From positions 1-64,000 of the forward strand of contig QPMI01000556.1 of the NCBI GenBank assembly GCA_004431415.1: 64,000 nucleotides of DNA, in the 5' to 3' direction. The notes beneath the pieces were generated by a model, which saw only the letters and a program-made list of their open reading frames with translations, ran no database searches and was not told the origin of the DNA. Made by a program: the position numbers and the translations under genes. Shown here piece by piece: positions 42,319 through 55,815 of this stretch; the stretch's first letter is position 1; each line of letters opens with the position of its first letter. This stretch comes from Cyanophora paradoxa (taxonomy: Eukaryota > Glaucocystophyceae > Cyanophorales > Cyanophoraceae).

Positions 42319-45248
42319 CGCCCCGCGATCCGTGCCGTTGCAACGAGCATTCACACCAGATCTAGACAGGCGGCGCCGTCCGTCAGCCTCGCGGCCAGAA
42401 CGGCGGCGCCGACCGTCGGACTCGGCGCCTCGTCGTTCGCCGGGACTCCGCTCTTCTTCACCGATGTTCCTGCAGCTGTCGACGTCCTCGGGAACGTCGA
42501 CGTCGCGGGCGGCAAGCAGCCGCCTCGCTGCATTGCCGGCAAGAGGAAGTCCGCCGGGACGAGCGCCCGCCGGGAGGTTCACGGTTTTTCACGCAAGACT
42601 TCTGCCGGCGCCGGAAATCCCCCCGAGTCTGGGCCCGAGAAGCTCAAGCCGCCGGAGAAGGTCCGGCCGCTTTCCTCTCCGCGAGTCCCCTCGCGCTTAC
42701 CGGGGGCCGGGCGGCGCAGGCTCCGGGAGAGAAGAAGTGCGGGGGCGGGCGCGTGCGGGCGGACCTGGGCCTGCGGGCCCTGGCCGACGAGTGGCGCCCG
42801 CTCCTCTCCTCCACCAAAGACCTCAAGAATGACGCCCAGGCACGTGCCGCGCGCTTACCAGGGGCCGACGGCCGCTGAGTCGCGCCCAGGCCGGCCTCAT
42901 CACGGCCTGCGTCTCCGTGCCCCTCTCCCTCGCCATCGGTGCGCCGGCCGAGTCGCCTGTGCGTGCGAGGCCGCCGTGACGCGGGCGGGGCGCGCGCGGG
43001 CGGCAGCGGTCGGCTCGGGCCTGCCGCCGGAGGTCGGCCTCGTCACCGCCGTCGTCGGATCCTTCGTCGCCGCCGCCGCCGGCGCGCCCCGCCCCGCCCC
43101 GCCGGCCCGGCGGCGGCTGACCCGCGCAGGGGGGACGCCGCTGGCGGTGAGCGGCCCGGCGGCGGCGATCGTGGCGACGTGCGCGGCGTGCGCGGCGGAG
43201 TTCGGCCCCGCCGGCGTCGCCCTCGTCGCCGCCGCCTGCGGCCTCCTGCAGGCACGCCGGCCCCCGCGCGCCCCCGGCCGCCCCGGGCCCCCCGCGTGGC
43301 TGAGGCCGCGGCGTCAGGTGCTCAGCGGGGCGCTCTCGCTGGGGGCGGCGGCGCGGCGCGTGCCGGTGCCGGTCGTGGCCGGCTTCACGTCGGGGATCGG
43401 CCTCACCGTGCTCCTCCAGCAGCTCCCCGCCGCCCTCTCCCTCCCGCGCCCCCCGGGCTCGCACCCCCCCGAGGTCCTCGCCCACCTCCTCGCCAACCTC
43501 CCCGCCGCCGACCCCGCCTCCCTCGCCCTCGCCTCCGCCGTCCGCCCCCGCCCCGCCCCGCCCGCCCCGCCCCGCCCCGCCTCACGCCCGTGCAGACGCT
43601 GGCGCTCATCTTCGCGCTCCCGAGGCTGGAGCTGCCCGTGCTCTCGCGGCTCCCCTCGACCCTCGTCGCCGTCGCCGCCGCCTCTGCCGCCGCCTCGGCC
43701 CTCGCCCTCGACGTGCCCCGCCTCGGCGCCATCCCCTCGAGCCTCCCCGCCCCGGGCCTCCCCGACATCTCCTTCCTCGCCCCCTCGGACCTGCCGGCCC
43801 TGGCGGGGTACGCCCTCGCCATCTTCGGGATCGCCTCCGTCGAATCGCTGCTCTCCTCGGCCGCCGTCGACAAGCTCTCCCGCGGCCGCTCCCGCCGGCA
43901 CGACCCCGACCAGGAGCTCATCGGGCAGGGCCTCGCCAACGCTGCGGCGGCGCTCTTCGGCGGCATGCCCGTCTCCTCCGTCGTCGTCCGCTCCTCCCTC
44001 AACATCCAGTCGGGCGCCGTCACGCGCCGCGCCGGCGTGCTCCAGAGCGCCGCCCTCCTCGCCGCGGTCTGCGCGCTGGGACCGGCCATGGCGGAGATCC
44101 CCGTGCCCGTCCTCGCCGGCGTCCTCCTCTCGGTCGCCCTGCGCATGCTCTCCCCCCACGAGATCCGGGAGATCTGGCGGGCGCACCGCCCCGAGGCCCT
44201 CCCCTGGCTCCTCACCGCCGCCCTCGTCGCCGGCGCCGACGTGATCGTCGGCGTCGCCGCCGGCGTCGCCGCCGCCGTCGCCCTCGCCGCCGCCGGCGGG
44301 CGCGGGGCGCCCCTCGCCGTCGAGACCCGCCTCGGCGTCGAGTTCGCGAGCCTCTTCCCCGCCCCCGCCGCCGCCGGCACCCCGCTCCCCACCACCACCA
44401 AGTCCGCCGCCTCCCCCGCCGCCGCCGCCGCCGCCGCCTCCCCGCCGCCGCCGCCGCCTCTGTTTTCGCCGAGAGCTCCGCCGCGAGCGTCCGGGAGGCC
44501 GTCGCGGCCGCGCGGGGCCCCGAGGCCGAGGGCGAGGGCGAGGGCGGCCGCGCGACGCCGGGGCCGGGGACGCCGGCCCTCAAGCCCGCCGACCTCTGCG
44601 ACGTCGTCCGCGTGCGCCCCGCCCCTCCCCGCCCGATCCCGAGCCCGCCCGCCCCGCCCCGCCCGCCCCGGGTCTGACGCCCGGGGGGCAGCTGGAGGGT
44701 GCGGCGACGTTCGCCTCGGGGCGGCCCTGGCGCGCCTGCTCGAGGAGCTCGCCGCCGCCCTCCGGAGCCCGGCGCCGGGGCCGCCGCCGCCGCCGGGCCG
44801 CCTCCTCGCGCCCCGCCCTCTTCGACCTCTCCGCCCTCGCCGCCCTCGACATCACCGGCGCCGAGCTGTGCGCCGCCCCGCCCCGCCCCCACCGCTCCCA
44901 GAGCCGCTCGGCCCGGCCGAGCCAAACCGGCGGGGCGGGGGCAGGATCATCGACGCGGTGGGGACGCTGATCGAGCAGGGGAAGCCGTGCGTGTTCGTGG
45001 GGCGAGCGCGGGGCGCGGGCGTTCCTCCTCGCGTGCGACCACGGGCGGCGCGTGCACGCCGTGGCGCACGTCGCCGGCCCCGCCGCCCTCGCCGCCGACC
45101 TCCTCCAGCGCCCCGACCAGATCGAGGTCCGCGCCCGCACCCGCCCGCACGCCCCAGCGCCGCCGTCCCCGGCGCCGGCCGAGCGGGGCCCGAACGACCG
45201 CGGCGCGCGCAGGGAGTGCTCCTCGACGCCCCCGTCGTCGTCCAGTAG
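42319..45248 (+). pseudogene. SulP/SLC26 transporter, copy 2, lacking its start
   Basis: Same exons as copy 1 from residue ~12 onward, ending TAG 45246-45248. The duplication breakpoint removed the ATG and the promoter: upstream sequence is now the cyclase 3' spacer. An in-frame ATG at 42271 (MAFPPYTLVSFSIQAQ) in that spacer joins the SulP frame, so expression with a new N terminus is conceivable. Compared with copy 1 it keeps the frame in some places (CGCCCCCTCGG near 43780) and loses it in others (STAS region near 44715, 44760 and 45000). Family features as in copy 1. Confidence 0.75.
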
Positions 45249-45698
45249 CCGCGCATCTGCACCCGCTGCAGCTGCGGCTGCAGCTGGTCCGCGCACGCCG
45301 CGGATTCTGTTTAATTTCGCTTTTCTGTTTTTGCTTTTCTAAGCTAGGCTAGTGCACTTCAGCTTGTACGTCAAGCCCCCGCAGTACATCATGCCGGCGA
45401 CGCTGCTGCCTAATCCATGTAAAAACTCAACGTCCGACTCGGTACGAGGGCCGGCCGGCCGGCGCGCTTCAGCGGCGCCGTCCTTCGAATTCGCTGCTAG
45501 CGTGGCGCAAGCGCCGGCGCCGGTGCTGAATTCGAACTCGAGTCGGGGAGGGGTGCGCCCGAGGGGGTACAGGCGCGATCCGTCGCGCATCTTCGGCAGC
45601 GCCAACTTGCTGGGTGGCCAGTAGAGCCGCGCGCGATGGCGATGCAGCGGCGAGAATGAACGCGGGAGAGGTCAGGTCATCTAGCTAGGGACGCGGAC

Positions 45699-48600
45699 GT
45701 GCCATGCATAGATTCGTCCCCGGTGCGTATACGGTCTCGATCATTGCAGGGAGAGATCGATGCGAGCAGCCTGTGATCGGCCCCGCAAACAGCGCCGTGC
45801 TGGAGCGCTGCGCGGGCGGGCGAGTCGGAGGACGCGCGAGACCTCGTCCGCGGCCGGACACCGCTCGCACGCGGTTGTTTGTCTGCTGGACATATCCGGT
45901 GCGTGCGATCACTTTACGCGCGCCGCCGCCGCCCAGAGCGCGTTTGCCGAAAGGGCACGTCGTGACCTTCCGCGCGCGCGCAGGCTTCTCAGGTCCGTGG
46001 CCAGCGATGCGGGCTGCGCCGGCCTCGGGAGACTGTTCTAATCAAGCTAGACGCATTCAGCATGCCGCGCGCGCGCGACACTCGCGCGGTCATGCATATG
46101 CCGCGCCGCACTTACCTCGCCGGCGCCGCGCAGCGCTGTGCGAGCGCTACAACGGCGCCGAGTCGTCGATCGAAGGTCGGCGCGCCGCGTTTCGCGTCGA
46201 GGGATCCGAGCTCACGCGCGGGCCCGCGGCAGAGCTGTGCGACCTTGTGAACAAGGCCTTCTGCAGAGAGATCGAGCTCGTGCAGAAGCACGGCGGCGAG
46301 ATCGTGAGCTTCCTCGGCGGTGCGCGCGCGCCCCTCTCCCTCCTTCCGCCCGCCCCGGCCATCCGCCGGCGGCTGACGCGCACGGTACGGCCCCTCGCGC
46401 ATCTCCCCCCTTCGCGTGCAGATGGGTGCGGGTCGCGCGTTTTGATTCCTTCCGTGTTGCCACTCCGCTGAAGAGACTGCAGGCTGCTGGTGTACTGGCC
46501 CCTGGGCGAGTCGGCGGAGGAGCAGGAGGGGGCGGGGCGGCCGAGGGCGGGGCGCGGGGCGCCAGGGCGGAGGGCGGCCTCTCGGGGCGGCGGCGGCGGA
46601 GATGGCGCGGCGGGCGGCGCAGGCCGTCTCCTGCGCCATCGAGGCGAGCGGGCCCGCCTGCGCTCCCCGCGGCCGGGCCTCGGGCTGACGCGTCAACAGG
46701 TGCAGGAGCTCTTCAGCGCGCTGCGGCTCGGCGAGGGCATGGGCCTTCGTCTCCGCATCGCCATCGCCGCCGGGCCCTACCGCGAGTGCGCCCCGCGCCC
46801 GCCCGCCCCGCCCGCCCCGCCCGGCGCGGCCCTCGGAGCCGACGCCGGGGCCTCGCGCGCGCGGGGGGCGCAGGTACTTCTGCGGGATCGGGGAGCGGGG
46901 CGTGCAGGAGGCTGCAGGGGGCGGCGGGGAGGCGGCGGCGGCGCAGCGGCGGGCGGCGTGGGCGGGAGCGGGGCGCGGGGGCGCTGGAGGGCGGAGCGAG
47001 CGGGGTCGCTGGACGGGGCGGGAGACTTCGCCGGCGTCCTCCTCGACGAGCAGGGCCAGGTCATCCGGGGTGCGCGGAGCCGCCGCCCCGCCGCCAGCGC
47101 CGGGCTCCCCTCTAAGGGCGGGCGGGGGCAGGCGGATGGTGTACTTCATCACGAGCGGGGCGATCCAGGAGGCGGGGGAGGCGCTGGGGCCATCGCGCCG
47201 GGCCAGGTCGCCGTCTGCGACTCGGTCTTCGCCTTCCTGCCCCGCGCCGCCCTCGCCGCCGGCGGGGCCCCGAGCCCCTCCTCTCCGCCTCCTCCGACGA
47301 GGCCGCCTCCGCCCCCGACGCGGCGTACCCCCGGCCCTCCCGTTCCCGTACCCCGGCGGCATCTTCTCCGGCGGCGAGGGCCGCTCGCCGCGGCGGGCGG
47401 GAGCCTGCGGGGCGGGGACGTGACGACGGGCCTGGCGGCGAGCCTGGCGGCCGGGGCCGGGGCGGGCGGGGCGGGGAGGGGCGGGGGCGGGGATGGGAGC
47501 ATGCCGGTGAGGGTGGCGAGCTTCCGCGACCTGGCCGGGGCAGCCTCCGCGGGGCGAGGCGGCGGGGGCCGGCGGCGGCAGCAAGCACGGCGGCTCGATC
47601 TTCGGCTCGATCTTCGGCAGCGGCGGGCCCCTCGGCGGCGCGGCTCCCTGGGCGCGCCCCCGGCCAAGCGCGGCGCCCGCACGCTCTCCCTGCCGCTCGG
47701 CGGCGGCGCGGAGGCGCGCCGCGGCTCGAACGCGTCGCTCTTCGGGCTGGACTCGGCGGCCTCGGAGAAAGGGGCCGTGGTGCTGGACGCCGCCGCCCGC
47801 GCCGCCTTCGAGACCTACGTCGCCGTCATGGGCTGGCGCCCCGCCGACGCCTCCCGCGGTGCCCACCCCCCGCACCGTCCCTCCCCTCTGTCCTTCGAGC
47901 CTCGAGCGCGCGCAGGGGGCGCGGTGGCGCCGCTGCGGCCGCACCAGCACCAGCCGCACCGGCGGCCCTTCAACATCGAGACCCCCGCCCCATCGCCCGT
48001 CCCCTTCGACGACGAGTCCGCCCTGCCCGCCCCGCCCCGATCCGCGCCGCTCTGATGTGGGGGCGGAGGGCGGAGAGCGCGGAGGCGCTGGTGGAGGGAT
48101 GGGGGAGGAGCAGCGGGCGCGCTGCTGCTCTACGTGCCCTACGCCGTCCGCGCCCGCGTCGAGCAGCTCGAGCGCCACGGCGCCGCCATCGGTGCCGCCT
48201 CCCCGCCCGCCCCGCCCCGCCCCGCGCCCTCCCTCTCGAGGCCTCCTAAACCCCCGCCCCGCCTGGCAGACATCGCGCGGTACATCTCGGAGTTCCGCGC
48301 CGTCTCCGTCATGTTCGTGAGCCTCGCCGCCCTCGACACGGCCTTCGGCGTCGTCCAGCACACCGTCCAGGCCCGCCCGCCCCGGAGGAACCCTCCCCGC
48401 CCCCTCCTCCTGCTCTGAGGCCCCTCCGGACCCGCAGACGCTGCAGGCGGTGCTGTACGCCCACCAGGGCTCCCTCCGCCAGGTCGTCCTCGACGACAAG
48501 GTACCCCCCCCCCCCCCCCCCCGGGGCCCCCGGCTCCCCGTGACGACGACGCGGGGCGGGGCAGGGCCTGGTGCTGATCGGTGTCTTCGGGCTCTGGCCG

Positions 48601-51600
48601 GTGGCCCACGAGGACGACCCCGTCCGCTGCACCGCCTGCGGCGCGCCCCGCCGCCCCCGCCCCAGCCCCGCCCCGCCCCCTACTCGGCCCTGACAAGCGC
48701 CGCAGCGCTGGACGTGGCGGAGGCGATGCGCTCCCAGCGCCTCAAGTCCTCCATCGGGCCCGCCTCTAATTTCCCGCTTTCCCGCCCCGCCCCGCACGAA
48801 CGCTGCTGACGCCGGCGCAGCGTCTCAACGGGCCTCGTCTACTCCACCTTCGGTCCGCGACGCCACTCCCCGCCCGCACGAGCGGTTCGGCTCCGCCGCG
48901 CCGCGCTCCTCCTCACGGGCGCGCAGTGGGGAGCCCGACGCGCTGCGAGTACTCCGTCTTCGGCACCGGTGCGCCCCTCCGCTCGCCGCTGGAAGCACTT
49001 GGCCCGCCTCGCTGACCCGTCCCCCTCCCGCCCGCTCAGTCGTGAACAAGGCCGGTGAGGCGGCGCCTCCCGATCCCACCCGCCTCGCCCGCCCCGCCTT
49101 GCCCGCCCGCCGCCGACGCCGGCGGCAGCGCGGCTGATGGCGATGGCGGACGGTGGCATCTTAGCTGACGAGGCCACCGCCGCCGCCGCGTCCGTCCCGC
49201 CCGCCCCGGCAGCCCCGGGCGGCCGCTGAGAGTCTGGTGCGGGGCGGGGCGCAGGGCGCAGCGGGTGCTGATGGTGCCGGCGGGGGAGGCGGTGCTCAAG
49301 GGCATCCCCGAGCCTGTCAAGCTCTTCCAGTGCGGCGTCCTGGGCCTCCTCCGCCCGCCCGCTCCGCCCGGCCCTGAGCGGGCGGGGCGGCAGGCCGCGG
49401 GCCTGCGGAAGGCCTCGTGGTGGAGCAGCGAGGACCCCGATGGGAGCGACGAGGAGGAGCGCCGCCGCCTCGCCCGCCGCCGCCCCGCCCGTCTGGCCAT
49501 CCCCCATGCTCGCCGGCCTCTCCGGCAAGCCCCCGCCCCCGGCCTCGCCCGCCCCGCTCGGCGGTGCCGGCGGCGGCAGCAACAAGAAGGCTGAGCGCTC
49601 CCGCCCAAGAAGCGGTCCGCCCCGGCAACTCGCCCCGTGCTCGCGGGGCGCCTCTGAGGGGCGGGGCAGCGGGTGCCGATGGTGGGGCGCGACGCCGAGC
49701 AGCAGCTCCTCGAGTCGGCTCTCGAGAAGGCCCGCCCGCCCGCCCCCGCCGCCCGCCCCTCCGATCCGCCTCTGACTTTAATTTGAGCGCAGCTGATGGG
49801 GGGCGGGCGGGGGTGGGAGGACGGGGCGGCCTCGGCGCGCTCGGGGCGCTCGGTCGGCTCGCACGTCTCCGTGGCCGGGGGCGGGGGCGCCCACAGCTCC
49901 CTCGTCCTCCTCGAGGGCGAGAGCGGCATGGGTGCGCCGGGGCCCCAAGCGGCGGCGCCGGCCGCGGCGTCCCAACTCCGTCTGAGGCGCGGGGGGCGGC
50001 AGGCAAAAGCGCGCTGCTGCGGGACTTCCGGAGCGCGGCGAAGCAGCGCGGCGCCGCCGTCGCCGCCAGCGTCTCCCGCTCCCACCACCGCCGCCAGCCG
50101 TCCGCCCGCCCGCCCCGCCCGCCCCGCCCGTCTCTGCCTGAGCGGCACCGGCGGCCAGGTTCAACGGGTGGCGGCACGTGCTGCACGCGCTCTTCCCCTC
50201 GGGGAGCTGCAGATGGCCCCTTCCTCGACCGCGACGGCGTCGAGCTCCTCCCCGAGCTCATGGCCGCCCTCGCCCTCGAGCCGCGCCCGGCGAGGCGCCC
50301 CGCCCCGCCGCCCCCGCCTTCAGCACCTCCCCGCCCTCCCTCGGCAACCTCGCGATCGCCGCGTTGGCGGCCCCGCCCCGCCCCCGGCCCCGCTCGTCGC
50401 CGTGACGGGCGATGGCGACGGGGACCCCGCCCCGCCCCCTCCACGGAGCCGACGGCGCTCCGCCTGCGCGAGCGCGACCGCGAGCAGGCGGCGGCGGCGG
50501 CCGCCGCCGCCGCGGGCCGGCCGGGCTGGCGACGGTGGCGCAGGCGGCGGCGGCGAGGGCGGGGCGCCCGGGGCGGAGAGCCCGCGGCGGAGGCGGCAGA
50601 GCCTGACATGGACGGAGGTGACGCCGGAGCGGGCAGGAGAGGGCAGGGCCGAGCACGAACGCGGCGAGCGCGAGCGGCAGCCGGCGGCCCTCGGGCGTGC
50701 CGCGCCAGCTCTCCAACCCTCCGTCCTCTCCGCCGCCACCCGCAAGCTCAGCCTCTCCCACGGCGGCGGCGCCGGCCCCGGCGGGCGCCCCGGGCGGCGC
50801 TGGCGGAGCGGACGGGCGAGGCGCGCTCGATGGGCCTGCGGGCGCTCATCGTGCGGCTCGTCCTCCGGCGCGCCGCCCTCGGGCCCGTCGTCCTCATCTT
50901 CGACGGCGCGCCCGCCCGCCCGCCCCGCCCGCTCGCCCGCCCCGCCGTCCCGTAACCAGCGGCGCACGCAGACCTGCACTGGGGGACTCGCAGACGTGGC
51001 TGACGCTGCAGGACCTCGTGGCGAGCTGGAGGAGGCCGACGCCGCGCGGCTCCTCCTCGTGGCCGCCCTGCGGCCCCGCAGGCCCTCTCCGTCGCCGGCC
51101 GCGCCCTCCAGCGCCTCCGCCGCAAGCGCGCCGCCACGACGCTGGCCCTGCAGGCCATGCGCCTCGCCGACGCCGAGGAGCTCGCCGCCAGCGTCCTCCG
51201 CGCCCGCTCCCTCCCCCGCCAGCTCGCCTCCTTCGTCTGTGCGCCCCGGAGCCCTCGTCCTCCCTCGCCCTCCTCCACTCACGCCGGGGCGCGCGCGCAG
51301 ACGAGCAGTCATCGGGGATCCCCTCGGTCGTGATCGACGTGGCGCAGGCGCTGCAGGAGAACGGCTTCCTGCAGGTCGCCCCAGCGGCGAGGTCCAGCTC
51401 CTCAAGTCGCTGCGGCCCGTCAAGCCGACCGACGCCGTCCGCTCGGCGCTCTGCAGCCGCCTGGACCGCCTGGAGGCCCGCAGCTGCTCGTCCTGAAGCT
51501 CGCCGCCGTCGTCGGCGGCGCTTCACGTGGCCCGAGCTGCTCGCCATCCACCCGGCGACCAAGGCCGCCTACGGCGTCGTCGCCCCGCACTCCTCCGGCG

Positions 51601-54600
51601 AGCTCGCCGCATCGCCAGCTTCGTCGCCCGCCCGCCCCGCGGCCGCCCGCGCCCGCAGGCGGTTCGAGCGGCCGCCGGCGTCGGCCCCGCCGGTGCGGCG
51701 GCGGCCGCGAAGGAGTCTCTGGGGCGGCGATCCTCGAGATGGAGCACGCGCTCGCGCCCTCTGCGACCTCCAGATCCTCGTGCCCCCTTTCTCTCGTTTC
51801 CCCGTGGCCTCCGGCTGAGCGCGCGGGCAGCGGGACGTGTCCGGGAGGAGCGGGGCGGGGCGGGGCGGCCCTGCCGGCCTCCACCACGCCCGCGCCCACG
51901 CCAAGTCCGAGTGGTGCGCCCCGCGCTCAGTTTACTCCCAAGGACGGGCTCTGCTGAAGGAATGCCGCGCCGCCCGCAGGGAGTTCGTGCACGCGACGAT
52001 GCATGAGACGACGTACAGCCTGCTGCCCGTCGCCGAGCGCCGCGGCCTCCACCGCGCCTCGCCCTCTGGCACGAGCGCCGCTTCGCCCGCGCCCTGCTCC
52101 TCGGCTCCGGCCCGCCGCCGGCTCGGCCGTCGTCGTGGGCCTCGGGGCCGCCTCGCCGGCCAACTCGCGGCCGGCTCGGCCCGCCGCGGGCCCGCCCGAG
52201 GCGGCCGCGGCCCCGCTGCACGCCCGCGTGCAGGCCCTCGCGGGGAGCGAGGCGGCGAGCGGCTCTGGCTCCCGCCGCTTCGAGGCCGGCGCCGGGCGGC
52301 GGGGAGCGGCGGGGCGGGGAGGGCCGGCGGCGCTTCGCGCAAACGGACCTGGCGCTCCTCTCGCACCACTTTCTCAACGCGGGGAGTACGAACAGGCCGG
52401 GCCCTACCTCGAGCAGGCGCCCCGCCCCGCCCCGCCCGAGCCCGAGCTCCAGCTCCGGGCTGAGGCGGCGCGGGCAGTGCGCGCGGGCGGCGCTGGAGGC
52501 CTACGCCAACGTCGAGGCCTCGCGCCTCTACGAGGACCTGCTCCGCGTCAGCCCGCAGGCGCCGCCCTCCAGCGCGCCGCCTGGCTCCGCGCCCGCGCCG
52601 ACGCCTCCGCCGCTCTGGGTGCGCCCGTTCGATAGAACTCGAAAGACCTCCGCCGCCCGCCCGCTCACGCTCAGGCCGCCTCGGGGCGCGGCAGGCTCTT
52701 CGCCGAGGCGGTGCAGTGCGCGCGCGAGGGCCTCGCCCTCCTCGGCCACCCCCTCCCCTCGTGCGTCCGCCCGCCCGCCCGCCCCGCCGCCCCGCGCGCC
52801 TTAGCCGCGGTGGGCGCAGCGGGGAGGGGGCGCTGGCGCTCCGCTACGCGCTGCTGGAGCTGCGGCTGCGCTTCACAGAGGCCCCGACGCAGCGGCCCTC
52901 GCCGCTGGCCCCGGGCCCGCCGCCGCCCTCGACGCCCGCCTCGCCGGCGGTGGCGGCGGCGGCGGCGGCGCGGCAAGCGGCGCTCGCTGTGGGACATCCT
53001 CTGCTGCCGCCGTCGCCGGCCGCAGTGCGTCGACGACGGCGAGGGCCGCTGCTCGGTCCGCCCGCCCCGCCCCGCCCGCCGCCCCGCGCGAGCTCGCCTC
53101 AGCCCACGCGGCCCCGGCAGGTGGAGGCGGCGCGGGAGGCGTGCCGGCTCTACTGGGCGACGATCAGCGCGCGTGGGCGACGCACCACCGCCGCCTCTTC
53201 CTCTACGCCGCCGCCCGCATGCTCGACCTCGCCGTCGCCCTCGCCGAGGCCGGCCCCGAGCTCGCCGCCGCCGCCGCCGCCTGGGCCGCCGTCTCCGGCC
53301 TCCAGCAGCGCCGCGAGGCCGCGCGGGCGTGGGCGCGGCTCGCGTGGGGCGTGGCGGTGCGGCTGCAGGACGCGGAGGTCTGGTCGGGCGTCGTGGCCTT
53401 CGTGCCGACGGCGATGCTGGCGGTGGAGGACCTGGAGGCGGCGGAGGGATGCTCCAGAGCGCCGCCCAGCTCTTCTCCCGCACTTCCTCCCTCCGCGACT
53501 CCCTCCGCGCCTCCCTCACCCTCTCCTTCGTCGTGCGCGCTGCCCGCCCTCCCCTTCCGCCCGCGGCGTCGCCCGCGGCTGACCGCGCGAGCCCCGCTCC
53601 GCCCGGGCAGCACCTGCGGGCGCCGCGCGTCTCGGCCGACGAGCTGCGCGCCGGCGCGCAGGCCATCCGCGTGCGCACCGCCGCCCCCGCCGCCCGCGCC
53701 GCCGCCCTTCTGAGCGGCCCGGCAGCGGGCGCTGGAGAAGAGCGCGCGGTATCCCGACCTGATCGAGGACGGGGAGCGCGTGGCGGCGCAGGCGGCGTGG
53801 GCCCGCGCCATGCTCGCCCTCGACCGCGCCCCCAACGCCCTCGACGGTCCGCCCCTGGGCCCGCCCGCCGTCCCCCGACTTTCTTCCGTCTGAGGCGCCT
53901 GGCGGCAGCGCTGGAGTCGTTCGACCAGCAGTGCCCGGCGCGCAAGGCGGGCCCCGCGGAGCGCGCCGCCTTCCTCGCGGCGTACGGGCGGCCCTGCTGG
54001 CGATGAACGGGCCCGGGGCGCGCACGTGGACGACCGCCGCTCGCCGCCGTGGCCGTCGAGTGCGTGGAGGCGGCGCTGGAGGCGGACGCGGGGCGCACTT
54101 CTTCGCCGTCGCGGAGCCCCTCGCCACCGCTGCCTTCCTCCTCTACACCCTCCGCCTCGCGTCCGCCCCCTGCCCGCCCCCGCCTTCCTCTCGCCCTCGT
54201 CGAGCCTTGCCCGCGCGCGCAGGCTGCTGCCGGTGGAGCGGGCGCGGGCGCACCCGGCGCACCCCCTCCTCGAGCTCTTCACGGAGGGCCCGCGCAGCCG
54301 CGCCCCGTCGGCCGCCCGCCGCGCCCAGCAGGCGGCCGGGCGCCGGGGACGCCACTCTCTGCGGGGGACGGGGCCGGTGAGCCGTCGTTCATCCTCCCGT
54401 CGGCGCGCGCCCTGGCCGTGCGGCGGCGCTCGAGCGGCCTTCTGGTAGCCCCGGCGGCGGACGCGGGGGCGCTCCTGGCGGCCCTCGAGCGGGCGGCCCG
54501 GCGCCTCGCCGCGCTCGACGGCTTCGGCCTCGTGCGGCCCCTCGCCGCCTACGCCCGCGGCCTCCTCCACTCCGCCCGCGGTGCCCACCGCCGCGCCCGC

Positions 54601-55542
54601 GCCTGCTTCGCCGCCGCCGCCGCCGCCGCGGCCGCCGGCGGCGCGGCGCAGGCCGTCCCTGCGGGGGCGCCGGGGGTTGGTGCGCGACGCGGGGCCAAGG
54701 GGACGGCACCTCGCTGCACGGCGGCTCGGTGTGGGCGGCGGTTCGGCAGCGGCGGCGGGGACGGCGGGTCGGTGCGGGCGGGCGGGGGCGGCGCGGGAGC
54801 CGCTGGCGGCGCTGCAGCGGCGGCTGCGGGCGGGCGCGGCACCCGCGGGACGAGGGCCTCGCGCTCCTCTTTGCCGCCCTCCACGCCCCGCGCGCGCCCC
54901 GCCCCGCGCCGCCCGCGCCGCCGGCGGCGGCGGCGCTGTACGCGGTGCGGGAGCGGCTGGCGCCGGTGTCAGCGGCGAGCTCGGGCGACCTCCTCCTCGC
55001 TAGCGGCGACGCCTCGACGCCCTCGCCCAAGGGCGGCGCCCGCCCCGCCGCCGCCCGCGCGCCGGCCGCCGCGGGAGGCGGGGACGGAGGCGGGCGGCTG
55101 CTGGGGCGGGCGGAGGGTGCTTCGAGGCGTGCAGCGACCTCTACATGGCGCGCGCCGCCCGCCGCCTCGCCGCCCTCCTCGAGGGCGGCCCCGCCCCGCG
55201 CCCCGCGGCCGGCCCCGAGGAGGCCCCCGGGAGGGCTCGGGCGGGGAGGCCTCGGGGGCGAGGAGCCCTGGGCCGCGGCCGGGGACGCCCGCCCCTCGGT
55301 CCGCTTCCGCGTCACGCGCGTCGAGTCCCTGGGCTCCGCCGCCGGCCCGCGGCCGGCCCCGCGGCGGAGCGGGCGGCGCCAGCGCCGGCCCCCCGGCGCC
55401 GGCACCACAGCAGCGGCAGCCTGCGGGGCCGTCGCCCGCCGACCCCGCCGCAGCCGCGGCGGCCGTGCGCCGCCCCTCCGACGCCCCCTCCGCCGCCCCC
55501 TCCGACGCCTCGGAGCTCGTCCCGGAGCTCGAGCTCGCCTGA
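45699..55542 (+). CDS. ADCY10-type soluble adenylyl cyclase, copy 2 (many one-base frameshifts)
   Basis: Full second copy with the same exon order, the same microexons and stop TGA 55540-55542. The C1 pieces (VVCLLDISG, ALCERYN, GGEIVSFLGD), C2 pieces (QGSLRQVVLDDK, RCEYSVFG, ARLMAMADGG) and Walker A (GESGMG/KSALLRDF) are all recognisable. Copy 1 frames are interrupted here by loss of single bases in G/C runs (for example near 46555, 46590, 47255, 50220, 51380, 52060), so the literal sequence does not encode an intact protein. Whether this is decay or read error cannot be told from sequence alone. N terminus unresolved as in copy 1. Confidence 0.7.
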
Positions 55543-55815
55543 GGCCCCGATCCGCGCGCCCCGCCCCGCGACTTCGTTTGTGGTAGACGTGTCTCGTGAC
55601 TCTCGTCCCTTCTTTGACGTGTCAGCCCGCATTATAGATGAATGCATTCATTTGCTTTCACGAGGTTCGGTAGATACCGCAGATTGTCTTTTAGATACTA
55701 GATACCGCTTTTATGTTGCCTCACGATCCTGTCTGCAGCTGTAGGTCGTTGCAGCCTTTGTTCCATCATGGCATTTCCCCCTTACACACTCGTATCATTT
55801 TCAATACAAGCTCAG

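Larger units (their letters stand above)
42319..55815 (+). repeat. 13.5-kb segmental duplication, unit 2
   Basis: Abuts unit 1 head to tail and ends at 55815, where unique sequence CGTTTTGAGG begins. Length 13,497 bp, 120 bp shorter than unit 1. The differences seen by eye are almost all one-base changes in G or C runs plus re-sizing of C-rich intron tracts; substitutions are very rare. Confidence 0.95.
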
